This document shows, piece after piece, positions 1-8,854 of a DNA stretch of 64,000 bases (its first letter is position 1; every line of letters starts with the position of its first letter). The notes below the pieces were generated by a model that had not been told where the DNA came from, made no database searches, and saw only the letters and a list, made by a program, of their open reading frames with translations. Source of the stretch: Hyphomicrobiales bacterium (GTDB lineage: Bacteria > Pseudomonadota > Alphaproteobacteria > Rhizobiales > Xanthobacteraceae); contig JAKFVL010000003.1 of the NCBI GenBank assembly GCA_021732215.1, positions 62,001 to 126,000 of the forward strand. Direction: 5' to 3'. A program made the translations under genes and the position numbers.

Positions 1-233
1 TCCTGCTGCGGCTGCGCGACGCCATCAGCATCGATCACTTCATGATCGGCATGATCAAGGCGCCGTTCATGGCGATCGTGATCGGGATCGTCGCGTGCGT
101 CGAAGGCATGCTGGTGCGCGGCAGCGCGGAATCGCTCGGCCAGCACACCACCGCTTCGGTCGTGAAAGGCATTTTCTTCGTCATCGTGATGGACGGCATC
201 TTTGCGATCTTCTTCGCATCGATCGGAAAATAG
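1..233 (+). CDS. MlaE-type ABC transporter permease, C-terminal fragment (5' end outside window)
   Basis: This is the last 77 or so residues of a permease; the reading frame is open from base 3 and stops with TAG at 231-233. The visible part contains a long hydrophobic helix ([13 protein letters not shown]) followed by [14 protein letters not shown] and a final membrane segment rich in Phe, Ile and Val. That layout is typical of the MlaE/YrbE permease family, which moves phospholipid across the inner membrane for outer-membrane lipid asymmetry. The next gene, an ATPase, starts 3 bases after its stop and an MCE-domain gene follows, so the three form an Mla-like operon. The family call rests on the C-terminus and context only. 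Confidence 0.85.
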   Translation, partial: LLRLRDAISIDHFMIGMIKAPFMAIVIGIVACVEGMLVRGSAESLGQHTTASVVKGIFFVIVMDGIFAIFFASIGK

Positions 234-235
234 CG

Positions 236-1012
236 ATGGCCAATCCTCCCAATGACGCGATCATTCGCGTGCGCGATCTCACCGTCGAGTTCGGAGGCGG
301 CAAGACCCGCGTCCTCAACGGCCTCAATCTCGACGTCAGGCGTGGCGAGATTCTTGGCTTCGTCGGCCCGTCGGGCGCCGGCAAATCCGTTCTGATGCGC
401 ACCATCATCGGTCTGGTTCCGCGGCTTGCCGGCGATATCGAGGTGTTCGGCGTCGATCTGGGAACTGCGGATTCCGATGCACGCCGCGCGGTGGAGCGGC
501 GCTGGGGAATCCTGTTTCAGCACGGCGCCTTGTTCTCGTCGTTGAGCGTGCGCCAGAACATCCAGTTCCCGGTGCGCGAGTATCTCAATGTCTCGGAGCG
601 TCTGCTCGACGAGATCACCATCGCCAAACTCGGCATGGTCGGACTGAAGCCCGAAGTGGCGGATCGTTATCCCTCGGAACTCTCCGGAGGCATGATCAAG
701 CGCGTGGCGCTGGCGCGGGCGCTGGCGCTCGATCCGGAACTTGTGTTCCTGGATGAGCCCACGTCCGGCCTCGATCCGATCGGGGCCGGAGACTTCGACG
801 ATCTCGTCATGACGTTGCAACGGACTTTGGGGCTGACGGTTTTCATGGTAACCCATGACCTCGACAGCCTGTATACGGCCTGCGACCGGATCGCCGTTTT
901 AGGAGACGGTAAGGTGATCGCGGTAGGCTCGATCGACGATATGCGGGCATCGCAGCATCCGTGGCTGAATTCCTATTTTCACGGCAAGCGCGCCCGCGCC
1001 GTTGTAAGTTAA
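236..1012 (+). CDS. Mla-type ABC transporter ATP-binding protein (MlaF-like)
   Basis: A 258-residue ABC ATPase that would power lipid transport with the upstream permease and downstream MCE protein. It carries a Walker A motif GPSGAGKS, a Q-loop region LFQHGALFSSL, the signature LSGGMIKRVALARAL, Walker B LVFLDEPTSGLDP and the switch histidine in MVTHD, so all catalytic motifs are intact. LSGGM with Lys-Arg following is the MlaF/TTG2A form. The chosen ATG at 236 lies 3 bases after the permease stop and gives MANPPND; the frame is open further upstream but those residues fall inside the permease gene. The length is usual for the family. Lipid specificity is inferred from context. Confidence 0.92.
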   Translation: MANPPNDAIIRVRDLTVEFGGGKTRVLNGLNLDVRRGEILGFVGPSGAGKSVLMRTIIGLVPRLAGDIEVFGVDLGTADSDARRAVERRWGILFQHGALFSSLSVRQNIQFPVREYLNVSERLLDEITIAKLGMVGLKPEVADRYPSELSGGMIKRVALARALALDPELVFLDEPTSGLDPIGAGDFDDLVMTLQRTLGLTVFMVTHDLDSLYTACDRIAVLGDGKVIAVGSIDDMRASQHPWLNSYFHGKRARAVVS

Positions 1013-1028
1013 GTATTGGAGCAGAGCG

Positions 1029-1886
1029 ATGGAAACCCGGGCGAATTACGTCCTGATCGGCGCATTCACGCTGGGGATCATCGCGGCGGCCTTCAGCTTT
1101 GTGCTGTGGTTCCAGAGCCTTCATTCAGCCAAGTTGCGCTCGCCGCTGCGCATCGTATTCGAAGGGCCGGTGACCGGCCTGCGGACCGGCGGCAGCGTGA
1201 ATTTCAACGGCGTGAGGATCGGCGAGGTGGTGTCGGTGAAACTCGACAACCCGCGCCGCGTGGTCGCGCTTGCCATGATCGACAACGCGCCGGTGCGCAA
1301 CGACACCCAGGTCGGCCTCGAGTTTCAGGGTCTGACCGGCGTTGCGGCGATCGCACTGAAGGGCAGTTCGCTGGACGCGCCGCCGGTTGCCGCCGCCGAT
1401 GACGGCGTGCCGACGCTCACCGCCGACCCCAATGCCTTGCAGGACATTACCGAAGCCGTCCGCGCCACCCTGCAGAACATCAACCGCGTGGTCGCGGAAA
1501 ATCAGGAATCGGTGCGGAACTCGCTGCGCAACGTGGAGGCGTTTACGGCCTCGCTGGCGGGCAATTCCGAGAAGATCGATAGCATCGTGCGCAAGACCGA
1601 CAGCATGATGTCGAAGGCGGACAACGTCATGGCAGGCTTCGAACTGCTGGCGGGCAAGGATGGCGGCAAACTTGCCGCCGCGATCGAATCGTTCAAGGAA
1701 CTGGCGGACAATCTCGACAAGCGGTCCGGCGCGCTGATCGTCGACGGCCGCCGCACGCTTGGCGATATCAGCCGCGCGATCAACAATCTGGACCGCGATC
1801 CGCGGCGGCTGATCTTCGGCCCGAGCAGCGCCAGCACGCCGGCGCCCGCGCCAGCACCCGCCACACCGGAGCGGCGGCGGCAGTAG
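1029..1886 (+). CDS. MlaD/MCE domain lipid-binding protein
   Basis: A 285-residue protein beginning METRANYVLIGAFTLG, an N-terminal signal-anchor helix (about residues 8-28) followed by one MCE domain (about residues 38-120, with GSVNFNGVRIGEV). The C-terminal half is helical and probably coiled-coil (many Asn/Ser/Asp heptads), and the end is an Ala/Pro-rich tail (ASTPAPAPAPATP). MlaD-type proteins are anchored in the inner membrane and their MCE domains assemble into a hexameric ring that carries phospholipid through the periplasm. It starts 16 bases after the ATPase gene and is the last gene of the operon, followed by a terminator hairpin at 1978. Confidence 0.9.
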   Translation: METRANYVLIGAFTLGIIAAAFSFVLWFQSLHSAKLRSPLRIVFEGPVTGLRTGGSVNFNGVRIGEVVSVKLDNPRRVVALAMIDNAPVRNDTQVGLEFQGLTGVAAIALKGSSLDAPPVAAADDGVPTLTADPNALQDITEAVRATLQNINRVVAENQESVRNSLRNVEAFTASLAGNSEKIDSIVRKTDSMMSKADNVMAGFELLAGKDGGKLAAAIESFKELADNLDKRSGALIVDGRRTLGDISRAINNLDRDPRRLIFGPSSASTPAPAPAPATPERRRQ

Positions 1887-1977
1887 CCTGCGGGATCTGC
1901 GCACCACTGCGGCTTTACCGAGCGGCCTCATTGTCGTGCGCGTTCAGCTGCGAGTCCTGCAGACATGCGCCAAACGG

Positions 1978-2007
1978 AAAACGCCCCGGCATAGCCGGGG
2001 GCGTTTT
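1978..2007. terminator. Bidirectional rho-independent terminator
   Basis: A-tract, GC-rich stem (CGCCCCGGC / GCCGGGGGCG with one bulged base, loop ATA) and T-tract. It sits between the end of the mla operon (+ strand) and the end of the giant coiled-coil gene (- strand), so it can serve both convergent transcripts. Confidence 0.85.
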
Positions 2008-2035
2008 GATTTGCTGATGCGCCGTCCGGGCTGCC

Positions 2036-5000
2036 TCAGGCGAGGCGGCCAGCCGCGTGGGCGAGCAGGGTGTAGACCATGCCCGTCTCGGACACGAGGT
2101 AGTTGCGCAGCGCTGCGGGTCCGCCGCGTTCATCGCGTGACACTTCGTCCAGCAGGCGTTCGAACTCGGCGATATAGCGATCGGCGGTCTGCTTGAACGG
2201 CCGGTCGGCGCGATATTTGCGGCTGACTTCGTCGAACGCCTTTTGGCCGGCGGGCGTATAGAGACGCTTGGTGAACGCCTTCCGCTCGCCGCGCTGGTAG
2301 CGATCCCACATTTCTGCGGCGAGGTTGCGGTCCATCATGCGGCCGATGTCGAGCGACAATGCTTCCAGCGGATTGGCCGGGCCTTGGGCCGGAGCATTGG
2401 TCCGGCCGCGCGGAGCATCGCGCTCACCGTCGGCGCGGTTGAGCAGGTCCGACAGCCAGCCGTCCCGGCTCTGGTCGCTCGCTGCGGGGCTCACCGGCGG
2501 AGCTTCGGTCCGGCGCGGAGCCGGTGCGCCAAGATCCGGCGGGGGCAGGTTGGATGCGCTTCGCTGCGGCTGGCGCGGCTGCGTGTCGGCGCGACCGCCC
2601 GCTGTCGCCATTGCGGTTTCTTCCTCGCGCTGGCTGGAGCGGCTGCCGGTCTGAACGACGTCGAGACCGCGGCCATGCCGTGCGACAATGCGGTTGAGTT
2701 CGGCGAGCGCCTCGATCTGGTCGACGATCACCTTGCGCATCTGCGCGGTGCTTTCGGCCGCCTCCTGCGGAATTTCGAGAACGCCGCGGCGCAGTTCGCC
2801 GCGCGTGGCCTCGAGCTCCGTCTGCATCTCGGCAGCCATCAGCTTCATGCCATGCACGATGGTGGCAAAGCGCTCCGCGGACTGCTGGAACATCGAGTCC
2901 GCTTCCTGCATGCCCTGCTGATAGATCTCGGTCATTGCCTCCGAGGTCAGACGGCGCTCTTCTTCCGCCGATGCACGCACGGCTTCGAACTGCCGGCTGA
3001 TCGAGGATGCGCCTGCGCCCGCGGTTTCCGCCACGACGCGCGCGATGTCGCGGGCGCGAGCTTCAGCCGCTGCCAGAGATTCATCCAGCAGGCCGGTAAA
3101 CCGGGTCAGCCGCTGGTCGAGATCGGCCGTGCGCAGGTCGAGGGTGGTGACAAGCGATTCCAGCGCCGATTTGCGCTCGGCGACGGACTCCGTCGTCGTG
3201 TGATTGCTGCGTTCCACCAGCGCCGCCGCTTCGACAAGTGCGCGGCCATGGGCATCGAACTGGCCGGACAGCGAGCCGAGGTCATCGAGCGCCTTGCCGG
3301 TTGTGGTGGTGAAATTGCCCAGCTGCTCTTCCAGGGCGTGAGTGGTCGTGCTGTGACGGCTCGTCACGTCGTTCATGGTGGTGACGAAGTCCGCGACACG
3401 CGAGACCAGCGCCTTCTCGAGCGAGTTGAGATTGTCGTGCGCGCCGGTGAGAACTTCCTGGAGCAGGATGTTGCCCTCCCGCAGCCGTTCGAACAGCGCC
3501 ACAGTGTCGGTCCGCAGGACCTTGCTGGTTTCCTGCATCTCGGTGACGGCAGCCGCCGCGACCTTGCGCGACTGGTCGATCGCCGTGCGGGTGGTCTGCT
3601 CGATGTCCTTGAGCGATTTGTTGACCGAGCCGGTTGCGACTTCGCTGGCGGTGTTGATGAGGCGCGCAATGTCGGATCCGTTGCTCGCGAGAGATTGCGC
3701 GAACATCAGGCCCTTGCCCTCGATCGATTTCAGCGCGTCATCCGTCACCCTGGTGATATCCATGGTGATCTGGCTGCCGCGTCCGGTCATGGCTTCGATC
3801 AGCGAGCCGCGGCGATCGTCGATCATCTGCGCCAGGCGAGTGGTGTGCTGCTGGACCGTGCCGATGATTTCTTCGGACCGGCCCGTCATGGCCGAGCCCA
3901 AGCTGGCAGCCGACGCCACGATCGAGCGCTCGATCTCCACCGATGTCGACTTGATCTGGGTGCTGACATCGTTCGCCGTCGCGAGCAGCGCGGCCTGGGC
4001 GTCGCGGGCGCTCGACAGGATCGAGTCCGATGTGCTGGCCGCGGTCGTGCTCAGCGAACGCTCGATATCCGATGTCAGCGATTGAATCTTGCCGCTGGTG
4101 TCGGTGGACATCGCCATCAGCGAAGCCGTCGATGCGTTGCCGGCATCGGAAATGCGCCGCTCGATTTCCTCGGACAGCGACTTGATCTGGCCGGTCGCCG
4201 AGACCGACGAGTTGATCAGCGTCTCCTGAACCTCGCGGGCGCTCGCGAGAACCGAAGCCGACGTCGTCGCTCCGGCTGTGGTCAGGCTGCGCTCGATGTC
4301 GGCCGACAGGACCTTGATCTGTTCGGACACGGTGGTCGTTGCCGCGATCAGCGTCGCATGCGCTTCGCGCGCTCCGCCGAGCAGGGTCGTCGAGGTGTTC
4401 GAGCCGGCGCTGGTCAGTGTGCGTTCGACGTCGACCGAAAGCGATTTGATCTGGTTGGCGGCATCCGAGGACGCGGAAATCAGCGACCGTTCGATGTCGG
4501 CCGAAAGCGACTTCATCTGGGTCGAGGCGTCGGAGGACGCCGCGATCAGCGTGGCGTGCGCTTCGCGGGTGCTGTTGACGAGCGCCGCGGTCGTGGTGTT
4601 GCCGACCGTCGAGATCGCGCGTTCGACGTCTTCCGAAGCGCCGCGCAACTGGGCGGCTACTTCGCTCGATACGCCGAGCAGCGACTGCTGGGCGAGACGC
4701 GCGCTGTTTTCGATGGCCTGGCCCGAATTGGTGACGAGGTTGGTCAGGGTGCGTTCGGCTTCGTCGACATGAGAGCGGATGCCGAGAGACAGCTCCTGCG
4801 CGCGTGAGACGAGAGTATCGCTGGCATGACGCCCGCTGGTCTCGATCCGGCTGGCGACCGCTTCGACCCGCGAACCGAGCAGGTCCTCGAATTGCGAAAC
4901 CCTGGTTTCGATGTCGCTGACCACACCGCTGGCGCGGGTCTCGATGCCCTGCTGCACGTCCTGGAACCGGGCATTGATCGTCTCGGTCAGGTAGACGGTG

Positions 5001-6994
5001 CGGCTGTCGATAGCGTCGGTGACATTGGCAATGCGCTGGCTGACGGCATCCACCGCATCGGCTGAGCCTTGCGTCAGCGACATGGTGATCGACGACAAAC
5101 GGGTATCGAGCGTGTCCGACATCGATCGGGTGCGGGTATCGAACGAATCCTCGAGCGACTTGATGCGGCCTTCCATCGAATTGTCGAACGACTTGATCCG
5201 GGTATCGAGCGATACGTCGAGACTGGTGACACGGGATTCCAGCAGGGACTGGAACTGAACCAGCCGCTGGTCGAGCGCGGCGCTGATTTCGCCGCCATTG
5301 GATGCCACGCGGCTGTCGAACGTATCGACGTAATTCTTCAGGCTGTCGGAGATCGTCTGGGTACGCTGGCCCATCCGTTCGACGATCTCGCCGCCGAACG
5401 TCTTGACGGTACGGTCGAACTCCGAGATGTGGCGGGTAATCAGCGCGCCCAGCGTACCGCTGTCGCGTGCGAAGCGTTCGGCGAGCTCCGAGCCTTGCTC
5501 CTTGACCAGTTGGTCGAACGAACTCATCTGCATGCCGAGACTGTCGTGCGCCGTCTCGGTCTGGCTGACGACGCGGGCGATCAACGAATTGACCGTGGAG
5601 TCGAGCGCGTCACGCGCCTGGTCGCCGGCGGTGAGGACACGATCGGCCATGCGGTTGCCGGCGTCGTCGACCTTGCCGACGAGGTCGGTGCTGCGCAGGT
5701 CGAGCTCGAGCAGCAGGGAGTCGGTCGAGTTCTTCAGCGAATCGTGGACTTGCTCGGTGCGGTTGGCGACGCCGTCGATCATGTCGGCGGCTTTCTTCTC
5801 GAAGTCGGCGGTCACGCGATCGACGCGCTCCGTCAGCATGTCGTGGACGCGGTCAGCCAGTTCCACGAACTCGTCGTGAACGGAGCCGGTCTTGAAGTTC
5901 AGGCTCGTGGTCAGCCGCTCGCTGGCGTCGAGCACGGCGCGGGTCGTCTCGGAACTCGCCTCTTCGAGCCGGTCGAGCAGGTCGCCGCCGCGCTCGCCGA
6001 GCGCGAGGATCATGTTGTCGCCGGCGGTGCCGAGTGCGCGGGTGATATGTTCGCCGCGCTCTTCGAGCGCGCTGGTGATGCTCTGCGCAACATCATCGAC
6101 GCGCGATGCGATGGCGTCGCTGATCAGTGCGATGTCGTGGCGAAGATCGATCTGGACGCCGGAGATCGCGTTGCGGACCTGCTCGGCCTGTCCAACCAGG
6201 TTGTCGCGCTGCTGGGCGATATCCTGAAGCAGGGCGCGGATGCGGACTTCGTTGTCGCTGTAGGCGCGTTCCAGCGCGGAGACTTCGCTGGTGACGAGTG
6301 TCTCGAGTTCGCTGGCGCGGGCGATCGCGCGCTCGACGCCGTCACCCATGGCGGCGACTTCGCGGCGGATGGCCTGACCGACGGTCACCATCGAGTCGGC
6401 GGCGGCGCCCTCGGGTTCGGAAAAACGAATCGCGACCTGCGCCATCGACTGCGCGATCATGCCGAGCTCCTGGCCGCGCCAGGCGAGTGCCGCGAGCAGA
6501 TAGACCAGCAGAATAGGCGCGAGAAACAGCGCGCCAAGCCCGGCGAGCGCCAGCGTGCCGCCGCTGCCCTGGCCTAGAAACGTCTGCAGCGCGGGCAGGA
6601 AAGCGACGGTGAGAAGACCGCAGCCGAGAATCCACACGCCGGCGAACAGCGTTGCGATCGTGTAGGCGGTGCGGCCCGGACGGCCTTTCTGGATCGCCTG
6701 CAGAATATGACCGATGGTTTCGCGATCGTCGTTGGCGGGGCGGCGAGCGAAGCGCTGATCGTCGACCGGTTCGAAGGCGCGCTCGTCGCGGCGCTCATCG
6801 CGGCGCGTGTCGAAGGCGCGGTCGTCAAAGGAGGCTGAAGAAGATGCGGGATTGCCGGCGGAGAACTCGGTCGGGCCGTTGGCGTCGCGCGCGCTCGGCT
6901 GCGCAGGCCGCTGCTCGCCGATGTTCAGCGCTTCCTGAATTGCGGACAACGCAACTTCGGTGGGGTCTTTGACCTTCTTCGGGTTGTTCGCCAT
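2036..6994 (-). CDS. Giant membrane-anchored coiled-coil protein, GPR/RgsE-like polar growth factor candidate
   Basis: A 1652-residue protein. Residues 1-108 are polar and acidic/basic. Two hydrophobic helices follow at about 110-132 and 147-171. Then come more than 1200 residues of Ser/Thr/Ala/Asp/Arg-rich helix, largely in 11- and 22-residue periods (for example IKSLSADIERSL units). A conserved-looking globular C-terminus of about 110 residues begins near LSLDIGRMMDRNLAAEMWDR. This architecture matches the Hyphomicrobiales growth pole ring protein (GPR of Agrobacterium, RgsE of Sinorhizobium), which organises polar cell-wall growth, and more loosely the landmark TipN. Function is inferred from architecture, not alignment. 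The ATG at 6994 has AAGGG about 12 bases upstream. Long open frames on the opposite strand (2243-4807, 5069-6577) are shadows. Confidence 0.75.
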   Translation of the reverse strand: MANNPKKVKDPTEVALSAIQEALNIGEQRPAQPSARDANGPTEFSAGNPASSSASFDDRAFDTRRDERRDERAFEPVDDQRFARRPANDDRETIGHILQAIQKGRPGRTAYTIATLFAGVWILGCGLLTVAFLPALQTFLGQGSGGTLALAGLGALFLAPILLVYLLAALAWRGQELGMIAQSMAQVAIRFSEPEGAAADSMVTVGQAIRREVAAMGDGVERAIARASELETLVTSEVSALERAYSDNEVRIRALLQDIAQQRDNLVGQAEQVRNAISGVQIDLRHDIALISDAIASRVDDVAQSITSALEERGEHITRALGTAGDNMILALGERGGDLLDRLEEASSETTRAVLDASERLTTSLNFKTGSVHDEFVELADRVHDMLTERVDRVTADFEKKAADMIDGVANRTEQVHDSLKNSTDSLLLELDLRSTDLVGKVDDAGNRMADRVLTAGDQARDALDSTVNSLIARVVSQTETAHDSLGMQMSSFDQLVKEQGSELAERFARDSGTLGALITRHISEFDRTVKTFGGEIVERMGQRTQTISDSLKNYVDTFDSRVASNGGEISAALDQRLVQFQSLLESRVTSLDVSLDTRIKSFDNSMEGRIKSLEDSFDTRTRSMSDTLDTRLSSITMSLTQGSADAVDAVSQRIANVTDAIDSRTVYLTETINARFQDVQQGIETRASGVVSDIETRVSQFEDLLGSRVEAVASRIETSGRHASDTLVSRAQELSLGIRSHVDEAERTLTNLVTNSGQAIENSARLAQQSLLGVSSEVAAQLRGASEDVERAISTVGNTTTAALVNSTREAHATLIAASSDASTQMKSLSADIERSLISASSDAANQIKSLSVDVERTLTSAGSNTSTTLLGGAREAHATLIAATTTVSEQIKVLSADIERSLTTAGATTSASVLASAREVQETLINSSVSATGQIKSLSEEIERRISDAGNASTASLMAMSTDTSGKIQSLTSDIERSLSTTAASTSDSILSSARDAQAALLATANDVSTQIKSTSVEIERSIVASAASLGSAMTGRSEEIIGTVQQHTTRLAQMIDDRRGSLIEAMTGRGSQITMDITRVTDDALKSIEGKGLMFAQSLASNGSDIARLINTASEVATGSVNKSLKDIEQTTRTAIDQSRKVAAAAVTEMQETSKVLRTDTVALFERLREGNILLQEVLTGAHDNLNSLEKALVSRVADFVTTMNDVTSRHSTTTHALEEQLGNFTTTTGKALDDLGSLSGQFDAHGRALVEAAALVERSNHTTTESVAERKSALESLVTTLDLRTADLDQRLTRFTGLLDESLAAAEARARDIARVVAETAGAGASSISRQFEAVRASAEEERRLTSEAMTEIYQQGMQEADSMFQQSAERFATIVHGMKLMAAEMQTELEATRGELRRGVLEIPQEAAESTAQMRKVIVDQIEALAELNRIVARHGRGLDVVQTGSRSSQREEETAMATAGGRADTQPRQPQRSASNLPPPDLGAPAPRRTEAPPVSPAASDQSRDGWLSDLLNRADGERDAPRGRTNAPAQGPANPLEALSLDIGRMMDRNLAAEMWDRYQRGERKAFTKRLYTPAGQKAFDEVSRKYRADRPFKQTADRYIAEFERLLDEVSRDERGGPAALRNYLVSETGMVYTLLAHAAGRLA

Positions 6995-7174
6995 GTCCGT
7001 GTACGCCCTTTAGGTTACGCTTGCAGCGGGGCTTGAGGAGCGCAGATCGTCGCGCCGAACGTTGCTCCGGACCCGCCAGAGCCGATCCAGCGCATGGCTG
7101 TCCGCCCTGGGAGGCTTGTCCCCCATTTCCTCAAACATCCTATTGGCTTGGCCGCTTGAATGAAATGGTCGGCG

Positions 7175-7200
7175 TTAAGAACATTTTAATCATCGTTAAC
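7175..7200. promoter_or_regulatory. CtrA-type binding site cluster
   Basis: TTAA (7175), 7 bases, TTAA (7186), then a third TTAAC at 7196. TTAA-N7-TTAA is the CtrA recognition pattern in alphaproteobacteria. It lies in the 391-bp gap (6995-7385) between the divergent giant coiled-coil gene and the Hpt gene; that gap is AT-richer than its surroundings and holds no other gene. Binding is inferred. Confidence 0.5.
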
Positions 7201-7385
7201 GCAGCCGGCTCTAAGGTCTTCAAACTGCTCAAAATTCCAAATCGCTTTGCGAGTTCGCGGCAAAGCTACGGCAAATTCGCGGCAAAGCTGCGGCAATCGC
7301 CCGTAAAGTTTCGTTAACCAGTTCCATGATTGGCTCCCGATATCCGGGTGTCGCAGCGACCGCCGGGCAGAGTTCGGGACCCTCA

Positions 7386-7763
7386 ATGCCGTCTCACGCC
7401 GAATGGATCGAATGGATGCCATCCCCACCGCTCGTCCCTGACGAATCCCCGCTCGATATTCAGCATTTGTCGCGCATGACGTGCGGCGAGCTGAGCCTCG
7501 AACGCGAGGTGCTGGCGATGTTCTCGGCGCAGGCGAAGGAGGCCGCCGACCGCCTCGGCGGCATGCCGGCCGATGCCGAAACCCTCGCGCATACGCTGAA
7601 GGGGTCGGCGCGATCGGTCGGCGCGTTTCGGCTGGCGGACGCGGTGGAAGCCTACGAGGACGATCTGCGCGCGAGCGCCGACATGGCCATCGTCCTTGAA
7701 GCGGTTCAGGCCGAGGTCGAGCGGGTCTGCGACGCCATCGATATGATCCTGAAGCGATCCTGA
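7386..7763 (+). CDS. Hpt-domain phosphotransfer protein
   Basis: A 125-residue, single-domain histidine phosphotransfer protein. The motif [14 protein letters not shown] places the phospho-accepting histidine at residue 69 (CAT at 7590), in the usual helix with a following Lys-Gly. Such proteins relay phosphate between hybrid kinases and response regulators in the cytoplasm; the partner is unknown. The ATG at 7386 was chosen because the codons of a possible earlier start (ATG 7326) are poor in third-position GC and look intergenic; neither start has a strong ribosome site. It is divergent from the giant coiled-coil gene, with CtrA-type boxes between them. It is too short to be ChpT. Confidence 0.85.
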   Translation: MPSHAEWIEWMPSPPLVPDESPLDIQHLSRMTCGELSLEREVLAMFSAQAKEAADRLGGMPADAETLAHTLKGSARSVGAFRLADAVEAYEDDLRASADMAIVLEAVQAEVERVCDAIDMILKRS

Positions 7764-7873
7764 GTTCGTCGCCAGGCCGGACCTGCCGGCTTTTGGTGCG
7801 CGGGCGGCTGGCCTTGGGCGTTTCGAACCGTTATAGGATCGCCCAAACCTCCTCTCCGGAAACAGCTCCCATC

Positions 7874-8194
7874 ATGGTCAAGGTCAATTTCATCGATCAC
7901 TCAGGCACATCGCGCCCCGTGGATGTGGAAGCCGGCGCTACGCTGATGGAAGCCGCGATCCGCAACGCCATTCCCGGAATCGAAGCCGAGTGCGGTGGCG
8001 CGTGTGCATGCGCGACCTGTCACGTCTATGTCGATGAGGCCTGGCGCGCGAAGACCGGCAGCCCGACGCCGATGGAAGAGGACATGCTCGATTTCGGTTT
8101 CGATGTGCGCCCGACCTCGCGCCTGTCATGCCAGATCAAGATCACCGACGATCTGGACGGGTTGACGGTGACGACGCCGGAGCGGCAAGCATAA
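7874..8194 (+). CDS. [2Fe-2S] ferredoxin, adrenodoxin/FdVI type
   Basis: A 106-residue ferredoxin. Cysteines 40, 46, 49 and 86 form the C-X5-C-X2-C...C ligand set of vertebrate-type (adrenodoxin-like) ferredoxins; Cys44 is extra. [18 protein letters not shown] and SRLSCQIKI are family hallmarks. These proteins carry single electrons in the cytoplasm, for example to iron-sulfur cluster assembly or monooxygenases. The start at ATG 7874 gives the canonical N-terminus [11 protein letters not shown]; an upstream in-frame extension to 7793 is not ferredoxin-like. A TrxR-like ferredoxin-NADP reductase lies 2 kb downstream on the same strand and could be its electron donor, but they are not one operon. 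Confidence 0.92.
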   Translation: MVKVNFIDHSGTSRPVDVEAGATLMEAAIRNAIPGIEAECGGACACATCHVYVDEAWRAKTGSPTPMEEDMLDFGFDVRPTSRLSCQIKITDDLDGLTVTTPERQA

Positions 8195-8208
8195 TTATAC
8201 GACAGGTC

Positions 8209-8622
8209 TTACGCCGATCTCCCGGCCTGTTTCAGCGTGCAGCCCGTGATCTTCAGGCTGCCGTCGGGTTGACGCTCCAGCGTGTAAAGCGCCTGCCAGA
8301 AAACGCCTTCGTCATCGGTGATCTCGGCTGATTGCTCGATCTTGCCGTCCGAGGCGCGGCCAATTCCGAATTCAAACGACTTGTGGCTCACGATCGCCGA
8401 ATAGTCCCGCTTGACCATCGCCATGAAGTCGCCTTGGGCAAAAATGCCCTTGATCGTCGGCGAAGCATGCGAATAGGCGGTTTCGCCGTCGTTGCGTCCG
8501 AACGCTTCGACCTGCGACCTGATGACGGTTTGCGCGTCGCTGATGTCGTCGGCACGAGCCGGCAATGCAGGGCCGACAACAAGGCCGATCAGCATGGCGA
8601 GGGTGAGGGCAAGGATGCGCAT
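8209..8622 (-). CDS. DUF4864 family secreted protein
   Basis: A 137-residue protein with an N-terminal signal peptide (MRILALTLAMLIGLVVG, cleavage after ALPARA) and a small mature domain of about 115 residues that resembles DUF4864: AQTVIRSQVEAF, YSHASPTIKGIF and a C-terminal LKITGCTL. The fold is expected to be NTF2-like but no catalytic residues are known, so only a periplasmic location is predicted. The ATG at 8622 was chosen because it begins the signal peptide and follows an AGAGAG-like ribosome site; upstream in-frame residues are repeat-derived. It converges with the ferredoxin gene, whose stop is 14 bases away. Confidence 0.8.
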   Translation of the reverse strand: MRILALTLAMLIGLVVGPALPARADDISDAQTVIRSQVEAFGRNDGETAYSHASPTIKGIFAQGDFMAMVKRDYSAIVSHKSFEFGIGRASDGKIEQSAEITDDEGVFWQALYTLERQPDGSLKITGCTLKQAGRSA

Positions 8623-8653
8623 CGGGATGCTCTCTGTGGTTCGAGACGACAGA

Positions 8654-8711
8654 CCAGCTTTCCGAAGTTCGTTCTGGTGTGCAGCGGGTATCACGAACTT
8701 CGTAAAGCTGG
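8654..8711. repeat. Long hairpin with GAAGTTCG stem
   Basis: Arms of 19 bases (8654-8672 and 8693-8711) pair with a single mismatch around a 20-base loop; the inner stem is CGAAGTTCGT / ACGAACTTCG. Two related hairpins occur at 40402-40477 and 40505-40557. It lies just upstream of the DUF4864 gene. It may be a mobile palindromic element or a structured RNA. Confidence 0.7.
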
Positions 8712-8854
8712 CACTCGCTCCCGGCATCCCGAACCTACATCGATACGAGCTGTCGTATCTGCACAAACTACGGGCGGTGGCGTGTCCCGGTTTCGGCATT
8801 GTTGTTTGACATCCCCATCTTGACATTTTCCGGACTAGGATTATAGTCATATTT

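Noticed and set aside
2243-6577. Long open frames (854 and 502 codons) on the + strand
   Set aside because: They are antisense to the giant coiled-coil gene, have no domain content and reflect third-position GC of the real gene.
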